6,469 bases of DNA from an uncultured Halioglobus sp. (GCA_905480565.1 CAJQQW010000282.1:1-6469), one strand, 5' to 3'. Positions 1-6,469 are shown, counted from the stretch's first letter. Translations and numbers: made by a program. Notes: a model not told the origin generated them from the sequence alone.

Positions 1-1
1 C

Positions 2-1756
2 AATGACGACCTCTGGTACACGCGTGGCAGTCTCCGCTGGCTGCCCACCGATACGCTGGAGATTAACGCCAAATACGAGTACGGCGACTTTGACCGCAAG
101 TCACGCCCCACTGTGGTCTATCAATCTGATTTTGAAGGCCAGGAAAACGACTTCGGTGGCGTGCCTTTTCCCGTGGTCTCCGACCGGGACAAGGGCGCCG
201 GCGAGGTTGATGGCCGCAACCAGACCACAACGGACGTGTTCGCCGTCACCGTGGACTGGGAGCTGGACTTCGCCACCCTGACTTCAATCTCTGCCTATTC
301 TGCCTATGACGAGAAAAGGAGTCCCGGCAATACCGATATGGCTGCGACCCCGGGCCTGTCTCGCTCTGGCAAGGAAGACTTCAAACAGTACAGCCAGGAA
401 ATACGCTTTGTCTCGCCCGGTGGCGAGACCATTGACTGGATTGCGGGCGCCTATTACCAGTATAACGAGCTGGATATAAGCCAACAGATTTTTGCCATCG
501 ACTTCGCCCAGTCCGGCCCACTCAGTGTGGCAGGCGCACTGTATGCCGATCCCGACACGCTTCCCGGCGTGCCGAGTAAATTCAATCAGGATTCCGAGAG
601 CTGGTCGATCTTCAGCTCGGGCACCTGGCATTACACCGATACGCTGCGCTTTACCCTGGGCGCCCGGTACAGCGATGAGACCAAGGATCTGGACAAAGAG
701 ACCTTTTCCGACGGTCTGCAAATCAGGCTTGGAGACGCCTTTTACTTCGCCAACCCGTTGAATCAGGAATTGATCGCGGATGTGCGACAGCATTCGTTTA
801 CCGGTCTGAGTCGCGATGAAGACAAGTGGACGTTCTCCGGCATTGTGCAGTGGGATGCCAGCGAAAACGCCATGCTATACGCCAGTATCGGCACCGGGTT
901 CAAAGGTGGTGGTTACGATCAGGCCTACAGTGGCGCAGGGTACGAGATTCGTCTGGCAGACCCTGTCACTGGCGAGCTCACTGGTGAGTCAGTGCCCGGC
1001 GCCGATGCCTCGATACTGGAGTATGAGCCCGAGGAAGTAATCTCCTATGAAGTCGGCGCAAAGATGCGCCTGCTCGACGGCGCGGCGGAGCTGAACATTG
1101 CCGTGTTTCGCTCGGAATACGACGATTTGCAAACCAGTTCCCTGGTCGGTGATGTATTCCGTGTCGGCAATGCCGGGGAATCCATCAGCCAGGGCGTGGA
1201 AGTCGATGGGCGCTGGCAAGCCACGGACCGGCTGTCCTTTGGCGGCGCGGTAGCCTATCTCGATGCTTATTACGATGATTTCGAGGGCGCCACTTGCACG
1301 ATTCCGCAAGCTACTGATCCGGCCAACAACCCGGGGTGCCTGCAAGAAGATGGCAGCAATATTGAAGCATTCGGCCAGCCCGGCGGCCAAAACCTGAAAA
1401 ACGAGACACTCCTGTTCGCCCCGGAATGGAGTGCCACGCTCACCGCGCGTTACGTTATGCCGGTGAGTGAAACGCTGGTGCTGGCCAACAGCCTGGACGT
1501 CAATTACGAGGATTCGTTTTATTCGGCGCTGGACCTGGACCCCAACACCAAACACGGTTCCACCACCATATTCAACGCCCGTATCGCGCTGGCCAGCGTG
1601 GACCGCAGCTGGTCCGTTGCCTTGATCGGTAAAAACCTGACCGACAAGAAATCCAATATCTGGAATAACGATGTGCCGATATCTGACTCCAACAGCTACT
1701 TCGGGTTACCCAATCGGCCGCGCTCGATTGCTATACAAGCACGGTATAATTTCTGA
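2..1756 (+). CDS. TonB-dependent receptor, C-terminal part (5' end outside window)
   Basis: This is an outer-membrane beta-barrel receptor that would import a bound ligand using TonB/ExbBD energy. The frame is open from base 2, giving 584 visible residues. An internal GTG at 113 is not the true start, because receptor-like sequence continues upstream of it. Family hallmarks are alternating barrel strands rich in aromatic residues, an ASIGTGFKGGGYD strand near 877-918, a YEVGAKMRLLDGAAELN segment near 1046-1096, a GKNLTDKK motif near 1627-1650, and the terminal strand ending in RYNF, whose last Phe is the usual outer-membrane insertion signal. Full members are commonly 700-850 residues, so the signal peptide, TonB box and most of the plug are missing to the left. 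Visible residues 432 and 446 are cysteines that could close a small disulfide in an extracellular loop. The ligand is not deducible. The location beside exported hydrolases and an oxygenase suggests an organic substrate rather than a classic siderophore, which is inference. Confidence 0.95.
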   Translation, partial: NDDLWYTRGSLRWLPTDTLEINAKYEYGDFDRKSRPTVVYQSDFEGQENDFGGVPFPVVSDRDKGAGEVDGRNQTTTDVFAVTVDWELDFATLTSISAYSAYDEKRSPGNTDMAATPGLSRSGKEDFKQYSQEIRFVSPGGETIDWIAGAYYQYNELDISQQIFAIDFAQSGPLSVAGALYADPDTLPGVPSKFNQDSESWSIFSSGTWHYTDTLRFTLGARYSDETKDLDKETFSDGLQIRLGDAFYFANPLNQELIADVRQHSFTGLSRDEDKWTFSGIVQWDASENAMLYASIGTGFKGGGYDQAYSGAGYEIRLADPVTGELTGESVPGADASILEYEPEEVISYEVGAKMRLLDGAAELNIAVFRSEYDDLQTSSLVGDVFRVGNAGESISQGVEVDGRWQATDRLSFGGAVAYLDAYYDDFEGATCTIPQATDPANNPGCLQEDGSNIEAFGQPGGQNLKNETLLFAPEWSATLTARYVMPVSETLVLANSLDVNYEDSFYSALDLDPNTKHGSTTIFNARIALASVDRSWSVALIGKNLTDKKSNIWNNDVPISDSNSYFGLPNRPRSIAIQARYNF

Positions 1757-1800
1757 CGCAGCAGCCTTTGACGCAGCGATAGCCTGAGCGCGCAGCGCAA
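1754..1800 (+). repeat. Intergenic short repeats with a weak potential stem-loop
   Basis: TGACGCAGC occurs at 1754-1762, overlapping the receptor stop codon, and again at 1769-1777. AGCCT followed by CGCAGCG recurs in imperfect form at 1763-1778 and 1781-1797. The stretch 1768-1778 can pair with 1791-1800 as 9 base pairs interrupted by one bulged A and one A-A mismatch, around a 12-base loop. No T-run follows, so this is not a standard intrinsic terminator. It might slow transcription or protect an mRNA end, or be chance. The remainder of the gap up to 1846 shows no convincing promoter. Confidence 0.3.
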
Positions 1801-1846
1801 CACCAGATACATACAGGCCCACAGAATTGAAACGGACACGCACCGT

Positions 1847-3889
1847 ATGCTCAAGAAAATGGCTTTGGGGATTTTTGTACTGCTGCTCGCAGGCGCCGGT
1901 TATATCGCGATCAAGCTGCTGATTCCCTTGCAGGCCTCCGCTGACAGAAACGGACCGGATACCGCGCCCCGCGACTATGCCATGCAAGACGATAGCAAGG
2001 TAAGCCTGCCGACCCCGCAAGCGGCCATTTACCCGGCAGCGCCCAATCCTGATATGAACCTGTACTGGGGCGAATTGCATTTGCATACCAGTGAAAGTTT
2101 TGATGCCACCCTGTTTGGCAACACGTTGACCATCGACGATGCTTACCGCTTCGCCAAAGGCGAGCCGTTAAACAGCCCCGGTGGCGAGACCATGCAGCTC
2201 ACCCGACCCCTGGACTTTGTAGCGATCACCGATCACGCAGAGGGCTTCGGCACCCGCACGCACTGCGACAGCCCTGACCTCTCCCTGGCGGAGCGCGCCG
2301 CCTGCTGGCTGGCCAACGAGCCTAACCCGATGATTTTCCAAATCCTGACCAGCCGTATTCGTGGCAAAGCGGCACCGGGCGATCCCTCAAAGCCTGCCGG
2401 CGTCTATCAGCCAGAAGCACGCCAAGCCCCCAAGCCCGGCGCTTTTCCCACCTGCCGCTTTGGCGATAACGCGCTCGAGCGATGCTACCAGAACGCCAGA
2501 AATGATTGGGCCCGCTATGTCGAGCTTGCCGACAAGTACTATGAACCAGGCGAGTTGACCACGTTAATCGGCTATGAGTATTCACCGGGACTACCCGAAC
2601 AAGGCAAGCACCATCGCAACATACTCTTTCGCTCTAACATCGTTCCCGAGCGCGCTATCTCAAGCCTGGATGTACCCAACGCCATCGAGCTGTGGCAGGG
2701 GCTTGAAGCCACCTGCGGCGAGGGTTGCGACTTTCTGACGATACCGCACAACCCCAACAAGGCATGGGGCCTTATGTACTCGCGCTATACCTGGGATGGC
2801 CGCGAATATAACGAATCCGACTGGCGCCTGCGACAGAAGCGCGAACCGCTGGCGGAGATTTTTCAGATCAAGGGCGCACAGGAGTGCGCGCTGGGCGTGG
2901 GTGCCACAGATGAAGAGTGTGCCTTCGAACAGGTATTCGACCCTTGCGAGCCGGGCGAAACGGCCGGCTGCGCCTTTGCAACCGGTTTCGTACGACAGGG
3001 TCTGAAAGTCGGTCTTGAACTTGAGCAGGAATTGGGCTTTAACCCCCTCCAGAGCGGTTTTATCGCCGCCACCGACAGCCATAACTCTAACCCCGGCGAT
3101 GTCGAGGAATGGGACTTCCCCGGTGCGATCGGTGCGGCTACGTCCTCCGCGCAGAGGCGCCTGCGAGAGACCGACGCAACCGCGCCTGCCTATAAAACAC
3201 CTCTGAAATTCAACACATCGGGTGGATTGGCGGCAGTGTGGGCCCCTGAAAACACGCGGGAGGCAATTTTTGATGCACTGGCCCGCCGCGAAACCTATGC
3301 CACCTCGGGTCCACGTCTAGCCGTGCGTTTCTATGCCGGCTGGGGGATTGATGATGCTGTCGTGGCGGAACACAACCCGTTCCAGTCTTTGATCGCAGAC
3401 GGTGTGCCAATGGGAGGCGTTTTGCAGGTGCCTCAAAACGCAGGCGAGGCATGGCAACAGTCGCCTGGTTTTTTTGTCTGGGCAACACGCGATCCAATCG
3501 ATGCACCCCTGCAGCGGGTACAAATGGTCAAAGGCTGGATTGATCCTGAGGGTGAGACCCGGGAAACCGTTGTGGATATTGCCTGTGCCGACGGTATGAC
3601 AGTTAACCCTGTCACAGGCCGCTGCCCGGATAATAGCGCCAGCGTCGATCTGGAAACCTGCGGCTTCAGTCGCGATTCCGGCGCCGATGAACTCAAGGTC
3701 GTCTGGCATGACCCTGGCTTCGATCCCACCCAGAGTGCGTTCTATTATGTTCGCGTGCTGATGAATCCCACCTGTCGCTGGTCAAGCTACGATGCGATAC
3801 GCCTTGGGCGCGAACCCGATCCTCGTGTCCCCGCGACTATTCGCGAACGGGCATGGACCAGCCCAATATGGCTTTATCCCGAAAAATGA
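1847..3889 (+). CDS. DUF3604 family exported PHP-like metallohydrolase (paralogue A)
   Basis: This 680-residue protein is of the DUF3604 family, whose members carry PHP-type metal-binding motifs; the exact reaction is not established to my knowledge. Residues 1-32 form a signal sequence: two lysines, a long hydrophobic stretch and an A-S-A cleavage-like site before D33. The hydrophobic stretch is broken by K23, so an uncleaved inner-membrane anchor is possible. Putative metal-site motifs, in order, are H78-L-H80 within GELHLHTSESFD, T128-D129-H130, Y243-E244-Y245, H255-H256-R-N, P-H301-N, E337 in EIFQIKG, and D410-S-H412. The mature part has 14 cysteines; ten lie between residues 140 and 375 (140, 153, 203, 213, 290, 294, 347, 358, 367, 375) and four near the C terminus. 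The even count fits disulfides in an oxidising compartment. The ATG at 1847 lacks a good Shine-Dalgarno. M5 at 1859 is an alternative that would lose the lysines, so 1847 is preferred. The gene follows the receptor by 90 bases and is followed by a related gene. Confidence 0.92.
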   Translation: MLKKMALGIFVLLLAGAGYIAIKLLIPLQASADRNGPDTAPRDYAMQDDSKVSLPTPQAAIYPAAPNPDMNLYWGELHLHTSESFDATLFGNTLTIDDAYRFAKGEPLNSPGGETMQLTRPLDFVAITDHAEGFGTRTHCDSPDLSLAERAACWLANEPNPMIFQILTSRIRGKAAPGDPSKPAGVYQPEARQAPKPGAFPTCRFGDNALERCYQNARNDWARYVELADKYYEPGELTTLIGYEYSPGLPEQGKHHRNILFRSNIVPERAISSLDVPNAIELWQGLEATCGEGCDFLTIPHNPNKAWGLMYSRYTWDGREYNESDWRLRQKREPLAEIFQIKGAQECALGVGATDEECAFEQVFDPCEPGETAGCAFATGFVRQGLKVGLELEQELGFNPLQSGFIAATDSHNSNPGDVEEWDFPGAIGAATSSAQRRLRETDATAPAYKTPLKFNTSGGLAAVWAPENTREAIFDALARRETYATSGPRLAVRFYAGWGIDDAVVAEHNPFQSLIADGVPMGGVLQVPQNAGEAWQQSPGFFVWATRDPIDAPLQRVQMVKGWIDPEGETRETVVDIACADGMTVNPVTGRCPDNSASVDLETCGFSRDSGADELKVVWHDPGFDPTQSAFYYVRVLMNPTCRWSSYDAIRLGREPDPRVPATIRERAWTSPIWLYPEK

Positions 3890-3942
3890 ATGTCGCGATG
3901 ACGAGCCATTACCCCCTCGCGGCCTTGCGTAACTTTTTACAT

Positions 3943-3945
3943 GAG
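3943..3945 (+). promoter_or_regulatory. Weak ribosome binding site (GAG) for the preferred start at 3955
   Basis: GAG lies 9 bases before the ATG at 3955, inside a locally AT-rich stretch (about 3931-3980) that stands out from the GC-rich surroundings and suits translation initiation. The competing in-frame ATGs at 3853, 3886 and 3898 have no recognisable Shine-Dalgarno. The match is only three bases, so the support comes mainly from the signal peptide. Confidence 0.4.
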
Positions 3946-3954
3946 CATTTAATT

Positions 3955-5997
3955 ATGTTGTTTCGCCTGACAATAATGTTGGCAATCGCATTCACCACGG
4001 GCTGCTCCGGCGACTCATCAGAATCAGACAAGCGTGAAGCAGCAAGAGAGCACTATCGCACGAATAATACAATCATCCCGGGCAGTGATGAAATCATCAC
4101 CTTCGCATCACTGCCCGAACCCAGCGCCAGCCGCCCTGCCCCCAATCCCGAGCGCAATGCCTACTTCGGTGACCTGCATGTGCATACGACGCTGTCCTTC
4201 GATGCCTCTGCGTTCGGCACCACCGCGTCACCGGCGGACGCCTATCGCTACGCCCAGGGTGAGGCAATCAGGCACCCCAGTGGTTTTGAGGTGCAGCTGG
4301 CACAACCACTGGATTTCTATGCAGTGACAGATCACGCGGTCATGCTGGGTCTGATTAACGAAGCAGAAGACACCAGTACGACTGTATCGCAGTATGCGTT
4401 TGCAAAACCCTATCACAACATCAATGAGTCGGTGGATGGCGGCCTGTTGGATTTGGATAAACGCAGTAAGGTGTTTAGTAACTTCGTCGCTAATGTCGTT
4501 GCCAGCCTCCTCGACGGTACAATCAATGACGCAGTGGTAAATAACGCGCTGAAGTCAGCCTGGGCACAGACTATTAACGCGGCAAATGCCGCCTACAAGC
4601 CAGGTACCTTCACCACGTTTGCGGGGTACGAGTTCACCTCGTCAACCGACGAACGAGAAGCCTTGCATCGCAATGTGATTTTTCGGGGTACCGAGCGCTT
4701 GCCAGCGCGACCTTTCTCGAGATTCAACAGCATGAACCCTGAAGGCCTGTGGGACTGGATGGACAGGTTGCGCGAACAGGGAATAGAAAGCCTCGCGATC
4801 CCGCACAACAGCAACGGGTCTAACGGGGCTATGTTTGCCTTTACCGACTGGAACGGCGACGCCATTGACCAGGAATACGCTGATCAACGCCTGCGTAATG
4901 AACCGCTGGTAGAAATTACACAGGTCAAAGGCACATCGGACACCCACCCACTGCTGTCAAAAAACGACGAGTGGGCTGATTTTGAGATTTTTCCCTGGCG
5001 CACGTCTACCCGTATTCCCAGCGATCCACGTGGCAGTTATGTGCGCAACGCCTGGCAACGCGGTCTGGCCATGGAGGAATCGGATGACGCCAACCCCTAC
5101 AAGTTTGGTGTGGTCGGCGCCAGCGACACGCATACGGGTGCAGCCTCACTTGAGGAGGATGACTACTTCGGGAAAATTGGCGCATTCGACAGTACATCAG
5201 AAAAGCGCGGTTCAATACCGGCGAGCTTTGTGTACGGAACTCTGGTGAAACTGGCGGCACCCAAAATGGTCGAGGAGGTAGACGGAAAACAATACCTGGA
5301 TTTCGCAGGCTATAAATACTGGGGCGCATCGGGTATTGCCGGAGTATGGGCAGAAGAAAATACCCGTGAGGCAATCTATGATGCGCTGCGCCGCAAGGAA
5401 ACCTTCGCCACTAGCGGTACACGGATAAAGATTCGGTTTTTCGCAGGTTACGATCTCGCCGACGCACAGCTGGATAGTCCTGATCTGGCAAACGCGGCCT
5501 ACCGGGGCGGGACCACGATGGGTGGCGCCCTGCAAGCGAGTGATGATCGCCAGCCAACGTTTTTGACCTGGGCCGTTGCGGACCCGAATACAGCCCGGCT
5601 ACAACGCGTTCAAATCATCAAGGGCTGGAGCGAGAACGGCGAACACCGCGAGCATGTCTATGACGTGGCCTGCTCCGATGGCCTGAGCGTGGACCCGCAG
5701 ACCCATCGCTGCCCGGATAATGGTGCGCGGGTCAACCTGAATGATTGCTCTATCACGGCTGGTGTCGGATCGAGTGAACTTAAAGCCCTATGGCAAGACC
5801 CCGATTTCACTCCGGGACAAGACGCGTTCTACTACGCCCGCGTATTGGAGAACCCCGTCTGCCGCTGGTCCACCTGGGACGCCATCCGCGCCGGTGAAGA
5901 CCCACGTTCAGACTTACACGCGACCATTCAAGAGCGCGCATGGTCGTCGCCCATCTGGTATAGCGCGTCAAGTGACACAAGCCACTTTGTAGATTGA
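3955..5997 (+). CDS. DUF3604 family lipoprotein, PHP-like metallohydrolase (paralogue B)
   Basis: This is a second DUF3604 protein, about half identical to its upstream neighbour over the HxH block. The frame is open from an ATG at 3853, but I choose 3955: it gives MLFRLTIMLAIAFTTGC, a lipoprotein signal with C17 as the lipid-modified residue, whereas earlier starts put 34 or fewer polar residues before it and overlap or abut the previous gene. The chosen form has 680 residues. Ser at +2 favours the outer membrane. T at -3 is less usual but fits the broad bacterial lipobox pattern. Metal-site motifs are H75-V-H77 in GDLHVHTTLSFD, T125-D126-H127, YEF near residue 224, H238-R-N, P-H284-N, EITQVKG, and D391-T-H393. 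Apart from C17 the mature protein has only four cysteines (573, 586, 598, 636), matching the four C-terminal ones of the neighbour. The central region (about residues 130-215) is unlike paralogue A. The reaction is unknown. The gene sits in an apparent operon with the oxygenase 7 bases downstream. Confidence 0.93.
   Translation: MLFRLTIMLAIAFTTGCSGDSSESDKREAAREHYRTNNTIIPGSDEIITFASLPEPSASRPAPNPERNAYFGDLHVHTTLSFDASAFGTTASPADAYRYAQGEAIRHPSGFEVQLAQPLDFYAVTDHAVMLGLINEAEDTSTTVSQYAFAKPYHNINESVDGGLLDLDKRSKVFSNFVANVVASLLDGTINDAVVNNALKSAWAQTINAANAAYKPGTFTTFAGYEFTSSTDEREALHRNVIFRGTERLPARPFSRFNSMNPEGLWDWMDRLREQGIESLAIPHNSNGSNGAMFAFTDWNGDAIDQEYADQRLRNEPLVEITQVKGTSDTHPLLSKNDEWADFEIFPWRTSTRIPSDPRGSYVRNAWQRGLAMEESDDANPYKFGVVGASDTHTGAASLEEDDYFGKIGAFDSTSEKRGSIPASFVYGTLVKLAAPKMVEEVDGKQYLDFAGYKYWGASGIAGVWAEENTREAIYDALRRKETFATSGTRIKIRFFAGYDLADAQLDSPDLANAAYRGGTTMGGALQASDDRQPTFLTWAVADPNTARLQRVQIIKGWSENGEHREHVYDVACSDGLSVDPQTHRCPDNGARVNLNDCSITAGVGSSELKALWQDPDFTPGQDAFYYARVLENPVCRWSTWDAIRAGEDPRSDLHATIQERAWSSPIWYSASSDTSHFVD
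4079..4117 (+). repeat. Perfect 12-base inverted repeat with a nested alternative palindrome, inside the paralogue B gene
   Basis: CGGGCAGTGATG at 4079-4090 is the exact reverse complement of CATCACTGCCCG at 4106-4117, with a 15-base loop. Within it, GTGATGA at 4085-4091 is also the reverse complement of TCATCAC at 4094-4100, two bases apart. The GTGATG segment could therefore pair with either partner, giving two mutually exclusive hairpins. The site lies about 125 bases into the coding region, in the low-conservation linker after the lipobox. No T-run follows, so it is not a standard terminator. The pairing is seen directly; any regulatory role is inference. Confidence 0.6.
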
Positions 5998-5998
5998 G
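5996..5998 (+). promoter_or_regulatory. Ribosome binding site overlapping the upstream stop codon
   Basis: GAG at 5996-5998 overlaps the TGA of the preceding gene (5995-5997) and sits 6 bases before the ATG at 6005. This supports that start and suggests translational coupling between the DUF3604 lipoprotein and the monooxygenase. Confidence 0.45.
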
Positions 5999-6004
5999 AT
6001 AGCA

Positions 6005-6469
6005 ATGAATGAAACGTTTGAATCCGTCGATGTACTGATTATCGGCGCCGGCCTCGCCGGCATTGGCGGCGCCTGCCAATTACGCCGCCAGTGCCCGGAC
6101 CACACATTTACGGTTCTGGAGTCCCGCGCGGTCAGCGGCGGCACCTGGGATTTATTCCGTTATCCGGGGATTCGCTCCGATAGCGATATGTACACCTACA
6201 GCTATAGTTTCAAGCCGTGGCGCGACAAATCGACCATCGCGGACGGGCACAAGATTCTCAGCTATATCCGTGAGGCCGCCGCAGACTACGATGTTGACCA
6301 ACACATACGCTACCAGCACAAAGTGGTTGCCGCCAATTGGTCCGACGTCGACAAACGCTGGCACGTAACCGCCAGCCGCGGAGACACCGCCGAGAAGGTC
6401 ATAATAAGCTGCAAGTTTGTCTTCAATTGCACCGGCTATTACGACTACGAGCAGGGATATACTCCAGCG
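6005..6469 (+). CDS. EthA-like flavin-containing (Baeyer-Villiger) monooxygenase, N-terminal part (3' end outside window)
   Basis: This cytoplasmic FAD- and NADPH-dependent oxygenase belongs to the family that inserts oxygen into ketones to give esters or lactones, or oxidises sulfur or nitrogen. The ATG at 6005 opens a frame with no stop for 155 codons to the window edge. The N-terminal FAD Rossmann motif is G14-A-G16-L-A-G19, followed by E39, the usual acidic residue contacting the FAD ribose. The stretch GGTWDLFRYPGIRSDSDMYT (45-64) is a strong family signature, nearly the same in Mycobacterium EthA as I recall it. CTGYYDYEQGY lies near the right edge and matches the EthA segment just before the BVMO fingerprint FxGxxxHxxxWP, so the fingerprint itself falls outside the window. 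EthA is about 490 residues, so roughly two thirds are missing. No signal peptide is seen. The gene begins 7 bases after the DUF3604 lipoprotein gene, so co-transcription is likely. The substrate is unknown. Confidence 0.95.
   Translation, partial: MNETFESVDVLIIGAGLAGIGGACQLRRQCPDHTFTVLESRAVSGGTWDLFRYPGIRSDSDMYTYSYSFKPWRDKSTIADGHKILSYIREAAADYDVDQHIRYQHKVVAANWSDVDKRWHVTASRGDTAEKVIISCKFVFNCTGYYDYEQGYTPA

Noticed and set aside
284..793. Minus-strand open frame of 169 codons opposite the receptor gene.
   Set aside because: The plus strand encodes a clear TonB-dependent receptor here, and the antisense translation shows no recognisable domain or signal.
968..991. Short tandem repeat of 12 bases encoding TGELTGES in the receptor.
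   Set aside because: It has two imperfect copies only, in a probable surface loop, and is too short to be meaningful.
989..1555. Minus-strand open frame of 188 codons opposite the receptor gene.
   Set aside because: It is antisense to conserved barrel strands and looks like a by-product of the codon composition of the receptor gene.
1745..1750. Exact TATAAT, resembling a -10 promoter element just before the receptor stop codon.
   Set aside because: It encodes Tyr-Asn of the conserved terminal RYNF, and no -35-like hexamer occurs at 16-18 bases. The nearby TTGCTA at 1728 leaves only 11 bases of spacer.
1768..1832. TTGACG (1768-1773) and TTGAAA (1827-1832) as possible -35 boxes.
   Set aside because: Neither has a plausible -10 element at the right distance: the first faces GC-rich sequence and the second would place its -10 inside the coding region after 1847.
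3886..3889. ATGA stop/start overlap as a coupled start for the second DUF3604 gene.
   Set aside because: There is no Shine-Dalgarno, and the resulting N terminus would place 23 extra residues before a clear lipoprotein signal. Kept as an alternative only.
3620..5721. Shared 15-base identity (CGCTGCCCGGATAAT at 3620-3634 and 5707-5721), considered as a recombination or attachment repeat.
   Set aside because: It falls at the same aligned RCPDN motif in the two paralogues, so common ancestry and conserved protein sequence explain it.

Overview
The window looks like part of a gene cluster from a Gram-negative, moderately GC-rich proteobacterium. The evidence is a TonB-dependent outer-membrane receptor, a lipoprotein signal sequence and a second exported protein, all on the plus strand. 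The combination resembles aquatic or marine Gammaproteobacteria or sphingomonad-type oligotrophs. That placement is a guess from gene content, not something the sequence proves.

Layout from left to right: (1) positions 2-1756 hold the C-terminal two thirds or so of a TonB-dependent receptor, entering from the left edge without its signal peptide and most of its plug domain. (2) A 90-base gap (1757-1846) contains short imperfect repeats that can fold into a weak stem-loop, but no clear terminator or promoter. (3) 1847-3889 encodes a 680-residue exported DUF3604 protein, a predicted PHP-like metallohydrolase, rich in cysteine. (4) 3955-5997 encodes a second, diverged DUF3604 protein whose most likely start makes it a lipoprotein, also 680 residues long. 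(5) Seven bases later, at 6005, an EthA-like flavin-dependent Baeyer-Villiger monooxygenase begins and runs off the right edge after 155 codons.

All four genes point the same way with short gaps, so the last three at least are probably one operon. A reasonable model, which is inference, is a small-molecule uptake and catabolism module. The receptor would bring a substrate across the outer membrane, the two metal-dependent hydrolases would act on it in the envelope (one periplasmic or inner-membrane anchored, one lipid-anchored), and the cytoplasmic monooxygenase would oxygenate a ketone or thio/amine-type intermediate. The substrate cannot be read from the sequence. DUF3604 has no assigned reaction that I can state with confidence, so this pair is the main unknown of the window.

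The most unusual non-coding signal is a perfect 12-base inverted repeat with a nested competing palindrome near the start of the second DUF3604 gene (4079-4117). No RNA genes, CRISPR arrays, insertion sequences or attachment sites were seen.
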